Part shown: piece after piece, positions 24,224 through 32,891 of the stretch | Position numbering within the stretch: the first letter of the stretch is position 1 | Layout of the letters: each line of letters starts with the position of its first letter | NCBI GenBank assembly: GCA_944321335.1 | Contig: CALUKX010000009.1 | Span: 1-61,263, forward strand | DNA from: an uncultured Phocaeicola sp. | Lineage (GTDB): Bacteria > Bacteroidota > Bacteroidia > Bacteroidales > Bacteroidaceae | DNA length: 61,263 bases | Direction: 5' to 3' | Program-made: the position numbers and the translations under genes | The notes under the pieces: generated by a model | Databases searched by the model: none | What the model saw: only the letters and a program-made list of their open reading frames with translations | What the model was told of the DNA's origin: nothing

Positions 24224-25224
24224 CCTTCTTTCTTATACCAGGCAATCGTTTCCTTTACTCCGCGCTCAAGAGTGTAGTCGGGCTTATACCCCAACTCCCT
24301 CTCCAAAGGAGAAATATCACAACGCCAGTTTCGCTGTTTCATAATTTTATACTTATCCAGATTCAAGGTACTGCTCTTATGGAACAGCTTGGATATCTGC
24401 TCTGCAAAGAATGAAATGGTTTTCAGAAGAAACAACGGACAGGTGAAGCGAATCCACCACGGATTGCCGAGCTCCTTCCGTATGAGGTCCGAAAAGGTGC
24501 GGCTGTTGTATACTCCTCCGTCGCTTACAAAATATGCCCTGCATACAACCTGTTTCTCAATAGCCAGATAAACGGCTTTCACCAAATCCTTTACATAAAC
24601 AAAAGTAATGTCCTGACGACGGAAACCTGCAGCAATATCCAAATGTTTGCTTATTGAATCGGCCATCAGATAATAATCGCGTTCACGAGGTCCGTAAACT
24701 CCTGTCGGACGAAAAATCACGTACGGAAAATCTTTCAGTTCATGCAGATACTGTTCCGAATGCAGCTTGCTTATCCCATAAGCTGTATTGGGCTGAGGAG
24801 TATCCTGTTCGGTAATCGGAGTGTAGTCTTTCTCATGAATCGGTCCGAAGATGCTCAAGGAACTGATATAGATAAACCGTTCGGGCACCATATCCAGACG
24901 CATCAACGTTTCGATGAAATGACGGGTAGCCCAATAGTTGCCGATTTCGAAATCGGCCTTGTCGCTACACTTTGTCACCCCGGCGCAATGGATGATGTAA
25001 TCCCATCCTCCATGCTCCTTCTTGTGGCTCATCAGCTGTTCAGCCAGATGGTCGGAATCGGTAAAGTCGAGTTCGGCAAATTGTATGCCTTCTTCCTGCA
25101 AGTATTTACGGCTACTGCTCTTTCGCACTCCCGCCCATACCTGCATTCCTCGTTCCAATCCGCCTTCCACAAGGAAACTGCCGATGAATCCGCTGGCTCC
25201 GGTTACCAATATCTTTTTTCCCAT
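24214..25224 (-). CDS. NAD-dependent epimerase/dehydratase (SDR superfamily)
   Basis: 336 residues. The Rossmann motif GASGFIG lies near the N terminus (VTGASGFIG), and the catalytic YxxxK appears in AYGISKLHSEQY, with a preceding Ser/Thr in ISSLSIFG. The extended SDR shape fits nucleotide-sugar epimerases and dehydratases, as well as lipid-linked reductases. The operon with a PAP2 enzyme and a CDF transporter suggests lipid or envelope work. It is 4 bp from the CDF gene and overlaps the PAP2 gene. Confidence 0.88.
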   Translation of the reverse strand: MGKKILVTGASGFIGSFLVEGGLERGMQVWAGVRKSSSRKYLQEEGIQFAELDFTDSDHLAEQLMSHKKEHGGWDYIIHCAGVTKCSDKADFEIGNYWATRHFIETLMRLDMVPERFIYISSLSIFGPIHEKDYTPITEQDTPQPNTAYGISKLHSEQYLHELKDFPYVIFRPTGVYGPRERDYYLMADSISKHLDIAAGFRRQDITFVYVKDLVKAVYLAIEKQVVCRAYFVSDGGVYNSRTFSDLIRKELGNPWWIRFTCPLFLLKTISFFAEQISKLFHKSSTLNLDKYKIMKQRNWRCDISPLERELGYKPDYTLERGVKETIAWYKKEGWL

Positions 25225-25228
25225 CCGT

Positions 25229-26131
25229 TTATTTTTCAGGTTCTACATGAAGGTTGATATAGGTTCCTTTCCCATATACATCCCTCAATTTATGTTCTAT
25301 CGATGTAGCTTTCACGTGTGCATCATGCAGCTTCATTTCGCCGTTCATGCGGATATGCATGTCGATGGCATAATGGCTGCCGATACGGCGCGTACGCAGA
25401 TGATGCGGTTCGGAAACCCCTTCTTCCGAAAGGACTATTTCCGTAATCTGACGTTCGACCTCCTCCGGCAGTGACTGTTCCAGCAACTCATCGATGCAAG
25501 GCTTGAGCTGCTTGAAGGAAACACGGATGATGAACAAGCTCACCACCACCGCAGCGATAGGGTCGAGCACACGCCAATTCTCTCCCAACAGAATAGCACC
25601 GCCGATGCCGACAGCCGTACCTATAGACGAAAGCGCATCGCTCCGATGATGCCAGGCATTGGCTATGACAGCCGGGCTTTCGAACAACTTTCCCACACGA
25701 CGGGTATAATGGAACAAAAACTCCTTGGCCAAAATAGAGACCAAAGCTGCCCCCAAAGCAATCCATCCCGGAGAATTCAGCTTTTCTCCCTGAGCAAAAG
25801 CGATTATCTGCTCCGCTCCGTTCCAGAAGATACCGATACCCACGGCCAGCAACGCTGCACCTATCAGCAAGGTCGCTAAGGTTTCATATTTCCCGTGGCC
25901 GTAATCGTGGTTCTTGTCGGCCGGTTTACCCGATACGCGAACAAATACCAGAACAATCACATCAGTTACCAGATCGGATAAGGAGTGTACCGCATCGGCT
26001 ACCATCGCCGCACTATGGCCCAACACTCCGGCAACAAATTTACAGACAACCAGCAGGACATTTACCAGACTACCCACCAGCGTTACTTTATAAAGCTCTT
26101 TCTCACGAAGGGCTACATCAGTTTTGTCCAT
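25229..26131 (-). CDS. cation diffusion facilitator family transporter
   Basis: 300 residues. Six transmembrane helices (about 12-215) with the metal site in MVADAVHSLSDLVTD (DxxHSxxD form) on helix II, and a C-terminal cytosolic ferredoxin-like domain (about 215-300) with a His-rich pattern (HDAHVKATSIEH). It should export divalent metal (Zn, Fe or Mn) by proton exchange. The substrate is not clear from these residues. A TATCTTTG box at 26159-26166 heads this gene, the epimerase and the PAP2 gene as one operon. Confidence 0.92.
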   Translation of the reverse strand: MDKTDVALREKELYKVTLVGSLVNVLLVVCKFVAGVLGHSAAMVADAVHSLSDLVTDVIVLVFVRVSGKPADKNHDYGHGKYETLATLLIGAALLAVGIGIFWNGAEQIIAFAQGEKLNSPGWIALGAALVSILAKEFLFHYTRRVGKLFESPAVIANAWHHRSDALSSIGTAVGIGGAILLGENWRVLDPIAAVVVSLFIIRVSFKQLKPCIDELLEQSLPEEVERQITEIVLSEEGVSEPHHLRTRRIGSHYAIDMHIRMNGEMKLHDAHVKATSIEHKLRDVYGKGTYINLHVEPEK

Positions 26132-26158
26132 ATTTCATTCAGTTGAAAAAGAATGGCG

Positions 26159-26166
26159 CAAAGATA
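26159..26166 (-). promoter_or_regulatory. -7 box of the CDF/epimerase/PAP2 operon
   Basis: TATCTTTG on the minus strand is an exact consensus match 28 bp upstream of the CDF start at 26131. Confidence 0.55.
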
Positions 26167-26298
26167 ATAGTTTCTGCTCTTCTTTCCTTAAAATATAGGA
26201 AGTTATTGATGCGTTATTTCATTTATTTTGTTTACTTTGTAGGAGTGATGCTTTTCGGAGCACCGCTAACAATCCATAAACTTAAAACAAAAGAAACT

Positions 26299-28455
26299 AT
26301 GGCTAAGAATAAGAATAAGAAAGAAAAGAAAGGCGGAAAGAGAATGAAGAAAAAAGAACTGGCCGAATTGCTGGTCAACCACTTCCGCACAAAGCCAGCA
26401 GAGAGTTTCAGCCTCAAGCAACTGTTTGCCGCATTACGCCTTACCACCCATCCGTTGAAAATGTTGTGTGTCGATGCGGTACAGGAGATGGCAGAAGATA
26501 ATTTCCTCATCGAAACAGAAAAAGGTCATTATAAACTGAACGACAAGGGCCAGATCCTTACCGGTACATTCGTCCGCAAGAGCAACGGCAAGAATTCGTT
26601 CATCCCCGATGAAGGTGGAGAACCGATTTTCATCGCCGAACGTAATTCGGCTCATGCCATGAACAATGACAAGGTGAAGATTGCCTTGTGCGCCAAACGT
26701 CGCCGTCATGAAATCGAAGGTCAGGTTATCGAGATTCTGGAACGTGCCAAGGCCACTTTCGTGGGTACCTTGAAGGTGAGCAAGAACTATGCCTTCCTGC
26801 TGACCGAAACCAGCACCCTTGCCAACGATATCTTTATTCCGAAAGAGAAGCTGAAAGGGGGTAAGGACGGCGACAAGGCAGTCGTAAAGATTACCGAATG
26901 GCCCGACGAAGCGAAGAATCCATTCGGAGAAGTGATTGATATCTTGGGTAAGGCCGGTGATAATACCACCGAAATGCATGCGATCCTTGCCGAGTATGGC
27001 TTGCCATATACTTATCCGCAGAACGTGGAAGCTGCAGCCGAAAAGATTTCGGCAGAAATCACTCCACAGGATTATGCCGAACGTGAGGATTTCCGAGATG
27101 TAGTGACCTTCACCATCGACCCGAAAGATGCGAAAGACTTCGACGATGCCCTTTCAATCCGTCAGTTGAAACCGGGATTGTGGGAAGTAGGCGTGCATAT
27201 CGCCGACGTTTCCCACTATGTAACCGAGGGTAGCGTAATCGATAAGGAGGCCGTCAAGCGTGCAACATCTGTATATCTGGTCGACCGTACCATCCCGATG
27301 CTTCCGGAACGTCTCTGCAACTTCATCTGTTCTCTCCGCCCCGATGAAGAGAAACTGGCTTATTCGGTTATCTTCGACATGAACGAGAAGGCCGAGGTGA
27401 AGAATTACCGCATCCGTCATACCGTCATCAAATCGAACCGACGTTTCACTTATGAGGAAGCACAGGATATTATCGAAACCGGACAAGGAGACTATAAGGA
27501 TGAAATTCTGGAACTTGATAAGCTGGCAAAGATTTTAAGGGAAAAACGTATGGCTGCCGGAGCCATCAACTTCGACCGTTGTGAGGTGAAGTTCGAAATC
27601 GACGAGAAAGGCAAACCGCTGAGTGTCTATTTCAAGGTTTCGAAAGATGCCAACAAACTGATTGAAGAGTTTATGTTGCTGGCCAACCGGACAGTAGCCG
27701 AACATATCGGAAAAGTTCCTAAGAACAGGAAGGCCAAGGTATTCCCATACCGTATCCACGATTTGCCCGATCCCGACAAACTGGATAACCTGAGCCAGTT
27801 CATCGCCAAGTTCGGTTACAAGATCCGTACCGGCGGCAGCAAGACAGAAGTATCCAAGTCATTGAACCGCTTGTTGAGTGATGTTACGGGTAAGAAAGAA
27901 CAGAACCTCATCGAAACGGTTTCGTTGAGAGCGATGCAGAAGGCACGTTACTCAATCCATAATATCGGACACTACGGACTAGCTTTCGATTATTATACTC
28001 ATTTCACCTCACCGATCCGCCGTTATCCCGACCTGATGGTACACCGTCTGCTTACCCGTTACGACAACGGTGGCCGTACGGCTCAGGCAGATAAGTACGA
28101 ATCGCTCTGCGAACACAGTTCGGCAATGGAACAGACAGCTGCAAGTGCGGAACGTGCATCCATCAAATACAAGCAAGTGGAATTTATGGGTGAGCGTATC
28201 GGAAATGTGTACGATGGAGTAATCTCCGGAGTAACCGAATGGGGACTCTATGTGGAAATCAACGAGAATAAATGTGAAGGTATGGTTTCCATGCGCGACC
28301 TCGGCAACGACTATTATGAGTTCGACGAAAAGAATTACTGCCTCATCGGTCGGCGTCATCACCGCAAGTTCAGCCTCGGCGACCCTGTAAAGATCAAGGT
28401 AGCCCGTGCCAATCTCGAGAAGAAACAGCTGGATTTCGTATTGGCCGATGAATAA
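26299..28455 (+). CDS. rnr: ribonuclease R
   Basis: 718 residues from the ATG at 26299 (MAKNKNKKEKKGGKR). An upstream in-frame start at 26143 would add 52 residues that read as a hydrophobic non-family leader, so it is not chosen. Order: basic N-terminal HTH-like region, two cold-shock domains (about 75-220), RNB catalytic domain with DPKDAKDFDDALS near 277, and a C-terminal S1 domain (about 635-715). It degrades structured RNA 3' to 5' with magnesium. Length is standard for Bacteroides. Confidence 0.95.
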   Translation: MAKNKNKKEKKGGKRMKKKELAELLVNHFRTKPAESFSLKQLFAALRLTTHPLKMLCVDAVQEMAEDNFLIETEKGHYKLNDKGQILTGTFVRKSNGKNSFIPDEGGEPIFIAERNSAHAMNNDKVKIALCAKRRRHEIEGQVIEILERAKATFVGTLKVSKNYAFLLTETSTLANDIFIPKEKLKGGKDGDKAVVKITEWPDEAKNPFGEVIDILGKAGDNTTEMHAILAEYGLPYTYPQNVEAAAEKISAEITPQDYAEREDFRDVVTFTIDPKDAKDFDDALSIRQLKPGLWEVGVHIADVSHYVTEGSVIDKEAVKRATSVYLVDRTIPMLPERLCNFICSLRPDEEKLAYSVIFDMNEKAEVKNYRIRHTVIKSNRRFTYEEAQDIIETGQGDYKDEILELDKLAKILREKRMAAGAINFDRCEVKFEIDEKGKPLSVYFKVSKDANKLIEEFMLLANRTVAEHIGKVPKNRKAKVFPYRIHDLPDPDKLDNLSQFIAKFGYKIRTGGSKTEVSKSLNRLLSDVTGKKEQNLIETVSLRAMQKARYSIHNIGHYGLAFDYYTHFTSPIRRYPDLMVHRLLTRYDNGGRTAQADKYESLCEHSSAMEQTAASAERASIKYKQVEFMGERIGNVYDGVISGVTEWGLYVEINENKCEGMVSMRDLGNDYYEFDEKNYCLIGRRHHRKFSLGDPVKIKVARANLEKKQLDFVLADE

Positions 28456-28485
28456 GATTTGAAAGGAAGCTTATATTTTTACCCA

Positions 28486-28544
28486 TTGACCCTAGTCAAC
28501 TAACTCTTTTGACCCTAGTGAAGAGAGTTGTTGACTAGGGTCAA
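28486..28544. repeat. hairpin with a third internal copy, between convergent rnr and the ABC permease
   Basis: The arm TTGACCCTAGTCAAC (28486-28500) is the exact reverse complement of GTTGACTAGGGTCAA (28530-28544). The loop holds a second direct copy, TTGACCCTAGT (28509-28519), and ACTCT/AGAGT lengthens the stem. No U-tract follows on the plus strand, so a simple terminator is only one option. A short interspersed repeat or protein-binding site is the other. The rest of the gap shows nothing. Confidence 0.5.
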
Positions 28545-28616
28545 AAGCTTACATCACATCAGTCAAATGACGGAATGGGCTTAGAAAACCTCTAAAAATA
28601 TCTAGAAAAAAGAAGA

Positions 28617-29846
28617 TTATTTCTTCAAGAGGCGTTTACTGAGATAGCGCACCGGATACAAAACGGAAAGGAATCCTACCAACAAAACGGTAACAAATAC
28701 CAGTATCACATCCCACGCATGAACGCTGACCGGATAGGCATCGACCACAAAACTTCCGGACGGTCCGAGAGAAATCAAACCGAACTCCTGTTGCAAGCAA
28801 CAAAGCAGCAAGCCCAACACAACGCCTATCAACGCCCCGAAAAAGGAAATCATACGTCCCTCGAAAAGGAAGATACGTACAATCTGCTTGTCGCTAGCCC
28901 CCAAATTACGCAATGTAACCACATCATCACGCTTGTCGATAATCAGCATCGACAACGATCCGATGACATTGAAACAGGCTATCATCAGAATGAATGTGAG
29001 GAACAAATAGGAAATGAGCTTCTCAATCTCCATGATACGGAAGGTATCCGACTGTTGTTCGTAGCGGTTTTCAACCTTAAAGTCCTTACCCAATATTTCT
29101 TCTATCTGCTCCTTGACCGCATCTTCATCGGCATCCGCTTTCAGTTTCAAGTTCAAGGAACTGATTTCATCGGTATATTGGAAAAGTTTCCTTGCAAACT
29201 GCAGGGAAGTCAGGATATAGGATGCATCGTATTTCTCCTGATTCACGGCAAAAATCAAGCCTGATGAATACAAGTTTCCTGTAACGAAACTGGTGGAAGG
29301 ATTGGCGATATTTACCTTCGCCCCACGTCGTGGCGCATAGATTTCCAACGGATCGAGGAAACGCACACTCGTACCTAGCGTAGAAAGGAACTGGATACCC
29401 GGAATCGCATAATCCACCACTTCGTCATGCAATACAGGATCACCGTTACCGAACAGGATACTGTCGATCGGTGTCAATTGTTCAAAATTATCTTCTACAC
29501 CTTTAATGGTGGCCATCACCTGCCGGTCTTTGTATTGGACCATCGCATTGTCTTCCAACGATTCGGAAGCAACTTCCACTGCATCAAGCTGTTTGACTTT
29601 CAGAATACGTGGATCCTTTCCATCGAACACCTTACCTTGCACGGCCGAAATCTTCAGTTGCGGGTCGAATGCCGTAAAGAAGGTTTCTACAAGATCCTGG
29701 AAACCGTTGAATACCGACAAGGTGCATACCAAGGCCAATGTAGCCAAGGAAACGCCACAAACCGATATGCCAGAAATGATATTGATGGCATTGTGCGACT
29801 TCTTCGAGAACAGATACCTGCGGGCAATATAGAAGGGGAAGTTCAT
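28617..29846 (-). CDS. FtsX/LolE-like ABC transporter permease
   Basis: 409 residues. An N-terminal transmembrane helix (about 20-45) is followed by a large periplasmic MacB-like domain (about 50-265), then three helices (about 275-405) with the FtsX-type pattern. LolC/LolE proteins, with a LolD ATPase, extract lipoproteins from the inner membrane. The start MNFPFYIARRYLFSKKSHNAINIISGISV is typical of that group. No ATPase gene is adjacent. It lies 2 bp after rbfA, in an operon with the O-methyltransferase. Confidence 0.85.
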   Translation of the reverse strand: MNFPFYIARRYLFSKKSHNAINIISGISVCGVSLATLALVCTLSVFNGFQDLVETFFTAFDPQLKISAVQGKVFDGKDPRILKVKQLDAVEVASESLEDNAMVQYKDRQVMATIKGVEDNFEQLTPIDSILFGNGDPVLHDEVVDYAIPGIQFLSTLGTSVRFLDPLEIYAPRRGAKVNIANPSTSFVTGNLYSSGLIFAVNQEKYDASYILTSLQFARKLFQYTDEISSLNLKLKADADEDAVKEQIEEILGKDFKVENRYEQQSDTFRIMEIEKLISYLFLTFILMIACFNVIGSLSMLIIDKRDDVVTLRNLGASDKQIVRIFLFEGRMISFFGALIGVVLGLLLCCLQQEFGLISLGPSGSFVVDAYPVSVHAWDVILVFVTVLLVGFLSVLYPVRYLSKRLLKK

Positions 29847-29848
29847 AA

Positions 29849-30184
29849 TTACTTCTTCAGCAGTTCATCGATATGAGCTGCATAATCCAAAGAGTCGTCC
29901 ACAAAGAACTTGAGTTCCGGAATGATACGCAACTGATGACGCACACGGTTTCCCAATTCGAAGCGGATGGCTTTCATGTTGTCATTGATATTCTTTACAA
30001 TCTCCTCGCTGCGTTCCGACGGGAATACGCTCAGATAAACACGGGCATAGCTCATATCAGGACTGATACGTACGATGCTTACAGAAACCAATACACCGTG
30101 CATGGCTTTCGTCTGCAGCAGGAAAATCTCGCTCAGCTCCTTCTGGATCAGGCGGGCAATCTTATTTTGTCTGGTTGTTTCCAT
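29849..30184 (-). CDS. rbfA: ribosome-binding factor A
   Basis: 111 residues. RbfA is a 30S assembly factor that acts late on 16S rRNA. The KH-like core is seen in VSIVRISPDMSYARVYLSVFP and RFELGNRVRHQLRIIPELKFFVDDS. The C-terminal end DYAAHIDELLKK is the family's usual helix. It has 10 bp to the O-methyltransferase upstream and 2 bp to the permease downstream. Confidence 0.94.
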   Translation of the reverse strand: METTRQNKIARLIQKELSEIFLLQTKAMHGVLVSVSIVRISPDMSYARVYLSVFPSERSEEIVKNINDNMKAIRFELGNRVRHQLRIIPELKFFVDDSLDYAAHIDELLKK

Positions 30185-30194
30185 AATACATTAT

Positions 30195-30836
30195 TTATTT
30201 TTTACGGATAATGGTCAGTCCGTCGCGCAACGGAAGAATCACTTTCTCCACACGCGGGTCGGCAGCGACCAGGTCATTAAATTTCTTTATTCCAATGGTT
30301 TGGGTATCTGTGTGATGAGGTTCCGATTCAAGCACATGGCCGTCCCACAAGGTATTGTCGACAATGATATAGCCTCCCGACGGCATCTTTTTCAGAATCA
30401 TCTCATAATACTCCACGTAAAAGCGCTTGTTCCCGTCGACAAATGCCAGATCGAATGTGATATCCATTGTCGGCACTATCTGCAAGGCATCACCGATGTA
30501 GAACCTGATCTTATCGGCATACGGTGAATTTTCCAGCCACGGACGGGTAAAGTCCTCCTGTTCATCATTGATTTCGAAAGTATGGAGCATCGCCCCTTCT
30601 TCCAATCCTTCGGCCAGACAGAGAGCGGAATATCCGCTGTAAGTACCTATCTCAAGCACTTGTTTCGGACGGATCATCTGTACAAACATCTTCAGCATAC
30701 GTCCCTGCAGATGTCCCGAAGCCATACGAGGGCGCAACAGTTTTACATGTGTCGCACGGTACAGGGCCTTCAGGTAATCGCTTTCCCCATCGATGTGCTG
30801 AAGAATATATTCGTCTAAAGCGTCCGTTTCCTTCAT
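30195..30836 (-). CDS. class I SAM-dependent O-methyltransferase
   Basis: 213 residues. The SAM-binding strand-loop VLEIGTYSGYSALCLAE and the acidic strand LAFVDGNKRFYVEYYE place it in the COMT-like O-methyltransferase family 3 (metal-dependent). DNTLWDGHV follows at the usual metal-binding site. The small-molecule substrate is unknown. It begins a run with rbfA and the ABC permease and is cut off from pyk upstream by the terminator at 30861-30899. Confidence 0.9.
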   Translation of the reverse strand: MKETDALDEYILQHIDGESDYLKALYRATHVKLLRPRMASGHLQGRMLKMFVQMIRPKQVLEIGTYSGYSALCLAEGLEEGAMLHTFEINDEQEDFTRPWLENSPYADKIRFYIGDALQIVPTMDITFDLAFVDGNKRFYVEYYEMILKKMPSGGYIIVDNTLWDGHVLESEPHHTDTQTIGIKKFNDLVAADPRVEKVILPLRDGLTIIRKK

Positions 30837-30860
30837 TTCTTCTATATACTTATATATAGT

Positions 30861-30899
30861 AAAAAAGGAAGTTAAAGAAGGACATTCCTTAACTTCCTT
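30861..30899 (-). terminator. terminator of pyk
   Basis: AAGGAAGTTAA (30865-30875) and TTAACTTCCTT (30889-30899) form a perfect 11-bp stem. On the minus strand it is followed by CCTTTTTTAC, a proper U-tract after pyk. Confidence 0.75.
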
Positions 30900-30920
30900 G
30901 ATTCCTTCTTCCTATTTCAA

Positions 30921-32381
30921 TTATAGATAGCGGTTGCGGTTAGGGAGGACATACTCGTCGGCATGATCCAAGACATCCTGAACCTGGTTGATTTCGAGGA
31001 ATGAAGTCTTTGTTCCTGCCTTACCTCCACTCAAGTAAGCCACCATGTCATTCTTCGACAGAACACCGTCATCGATCAACTTACGCAAAGCTGTGAAATA
31101 GTACTCCTGTCCGTTGGCCTTTTCAGGCATATAGATAGCTTCCACACCGTATGAAAGAGCCAGATGGCGCATTGTCTTTTCTTTGTAGCAAATAGCCAAT
31201 ACAGGATATTTACCACGGAAAGCAGCCAAGTTGCGTGCAGTAAGACCGCTGAAACTGTCGGTAATGATGGCACGGATCGGCATCAAAGTAGTGGAACGTA
31301 CAGCCTGCTTAGCCAAGAAGCTGGTAACGTCGGTATTTTCCGGAGTCAATGGAATTGGAATATCGTTTTCTTCCATCTTGTCCTTTTCCGCCTGTGCGGC
31401 AATCTTCGCCATTGTCTTGACAGCATCCACCGGATACTTACCGTAAGCGGTTTCACCGCTCAGCATCAACGCATCGGTACGATAGTAGATTGCATTGGCA
31501 ATATCGGTAACTTCGGCACGTGTCGGACGCGGGTTATTGATCATGGTATGCAGCATCTGAGTTGCTACGATAACAGGCTTCTTAGCCAGAATACACTTCT
31601 TGATCAGTTTACGCTGGATACCCGGGATACGTTCCTGAGGAACTTCGATACCCAAGTCACCACGTGCAACCATTACGCCGTCGGCAACTTCCAGGATTTC
31701 ATCGATGTTGTCCACACCTTCCTGGTTCTCGATCTTGGCGATGATCTTGATATCGCTGTTGTGAGCATTCAGAATCTCACGGATATCCAAGACATCCTGT
31801 TTATTACGAACAAATGAATGTGCAATGAAATCGATATCCTTCTCGATTGCATAAAGGATATTGTTGCGGTCCTTTTCTGTCAATGAAGGCAGGTTGATAC
31901 GTACACCCGGCACGTTCACACTCTTGCGGCTTCCCAAAGTAGCATCATTGCATACCTCGCAGAACAAGGCTTCGCTGTTCTTGTCGACAACAACCATATC
32001 CAGTTCACCGTCATCCATCAGCACATGAGCACCTACCGACAGGTCGTTCACGAAATTCGGATAGCTTACAGCAATCACGTCGTGGGTAGTTTCCTGGTTC
32101 GGATTACCGATAATCTGAACCTTCTCACCTGTCTTGAACTCAATCGGGCCTTCGGCACAAGCAGTAGTACGGACTTCAGGACCTTTGGTATCCATCAGAA
32201 TACCGATACGGTTTGAAACCTCACGGACATTACTGATCAATCTTTCAAACCCCTCACGGTTTGCATGAGCAGTGTTCATACGAACCACGTTCATACCTGC
32301 ATTGAACAGGTCTCTGATAAAATCAACGTCACAGCGCAAATCCGAGATGGATGCGACGATTTTAGTTTGTTTGAGCATCAT
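30921..32381 (-). CDS. pyk: pyruvate kinase
   Basis: 486 residues. It transfers phosphate from PEP to ADP, the last ATP-forming step of glycolysis. The barrel domain carries MDTKGPEVRT near the front, the catalytic IIAKIENQEGVDNIDEIL, and MVARGDLGIEVP. A B domain (about 70-165) and a C-terminal regulatory domain follow. Length is normal. The second codon is also ATG (32378). It is 18 bp after aroQ in the same direction and shares its promoter. Confidence 0.96.
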   Translation of the reverse strand: MMLKQTKIVASISDLRCDVDFIRDLFNAGMNVVRMNTAHANREGFERLISNVREVSNRIGILMDTKGPEVRTTACAEGPIEFKTGEKVQIIGNPNQETTHDVIAVSYPNFVNDLSVGAHVLMDDGELDMVVVDKNSEALFCEVCNDATLGSRKSVNVPGVRINLPSLTEKDRNNILYAIEKDIDFIAHSFVRNKQDVLDIREILNAHNSDIKIIAKIENQEGVDNIDEILEVADGVMVARGDLGIEVPQERIPGIQRKLIKKCILAKKPVIVATQMLHTMINNPRPTRAEVTDIANAIYYRTDALMLSGETAYGKYPVDAVKTMAKIAAQAEKDKMEENDIPIPLTPENTDVTSFLAKQAVRSTTLMPIRAIITDSFSGLTARNLAAFRGKYPVLAICYKEKTMRHLALSYGVEAIYMPEKANGQEYYFTALRKLIDDGVLSKNDMVAYLSGGKAGTKTSFLEINQVQDVLDHADEYVLPNRNRYL

Positions 32382-32399
32382 AATATTTAAAGATAGTAT

Positions 32400-32825
32400 T
32401 TATTTTTTAGCATGTATAAGAGCCTCTACTCCCAATCGATATGAATCCAAACCGAACCCACAGATAACTCCCATGCAGGCACAGGAAATCATCGACTTAT
32501 GACGGAACTCCTCACGAGTATGAACATTCGAAATATGTACTTCAATTACAGGAGTGGTAACTGCACGGATGGCATCCTGCAAAGCGATGGAGGTATGTGT
32601 ATACGCTCCTGCGTTCAATACGATACCATCATAAGAGAAACCCACTTCGTGAATCTTGTTGATCATTTCACCTTCCACATTCGACTGGTAATAATCGAAT
32701 TCGACCGAAGGATACTGAGCTTTCAGTTCGACAAGATAATCCTCGAAAGATCTGGCACCGTAAATGGTTGGTTCTCGTTTTCCCAACAAATTGATATTGG
32801 GACCATTGATTATTTGTATTTTCAT
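32400..32825 (-). CDS. aroQ: 3-dehydroquinate dehydratase, type II
   Basis: 141 residues. It removes water from 3-dehydroquinate in the shikimate pathway. The opening IQIINGPNINLLGKREP contains the active-site region, with the tyrosine in TIYG, and the second signature is EVHISNVHTREEFRHKS with the catalytic histidine. Length is that of the type II dodecameric enzyme. It leads the aroQ/pyk pair and its promoter overlaps that of xerD. Confidence 0.95.
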   Translation of the reverse strand: MKIQIINGPNINLLGKREPTIYGARSFEDYLVELKAQYPSVEFDYYQSNVEGEMINKIHEVGFSYDGIVLNAGAYTHTSIALQDAIRAVTTPVIEVHISNVHTREEFRHKSMISCACMGVICGFGLDSYRLGVEALIHAKK

Positions 32826-32850
32826 ATACGATTCAAAACAAAAACTTTAA

Positions 32851-32858
32851 TACCTTTG
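32851..32858 (+). promoter_or_regulatory. -7 box of xerD
   Basis: TACCTTTG on the plus strand matches TAnnTTTG, with transcription expected from about 32864. It lies to the left of the minus-strand box at 32874-32881, so the two start sites almost coincide. Confidence 0.5.
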
Positions 32859-32873
32859 TTGTGAAATTTGGCA

Positions 32874-32881
32874 CAAAGATA
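32874..32881 (-). promoter_or_regulatory. -7 box of aroQ/pyk
   Basis: TATCTTTG on the minus strand is an exact consensus match, with transcription expected from about 32868 leftwards. Its transcript would cross the plus-strand box at 32851-32858. Confidence 0.55.
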
Positions 32882-32891
32882 CAAAAAAGAA

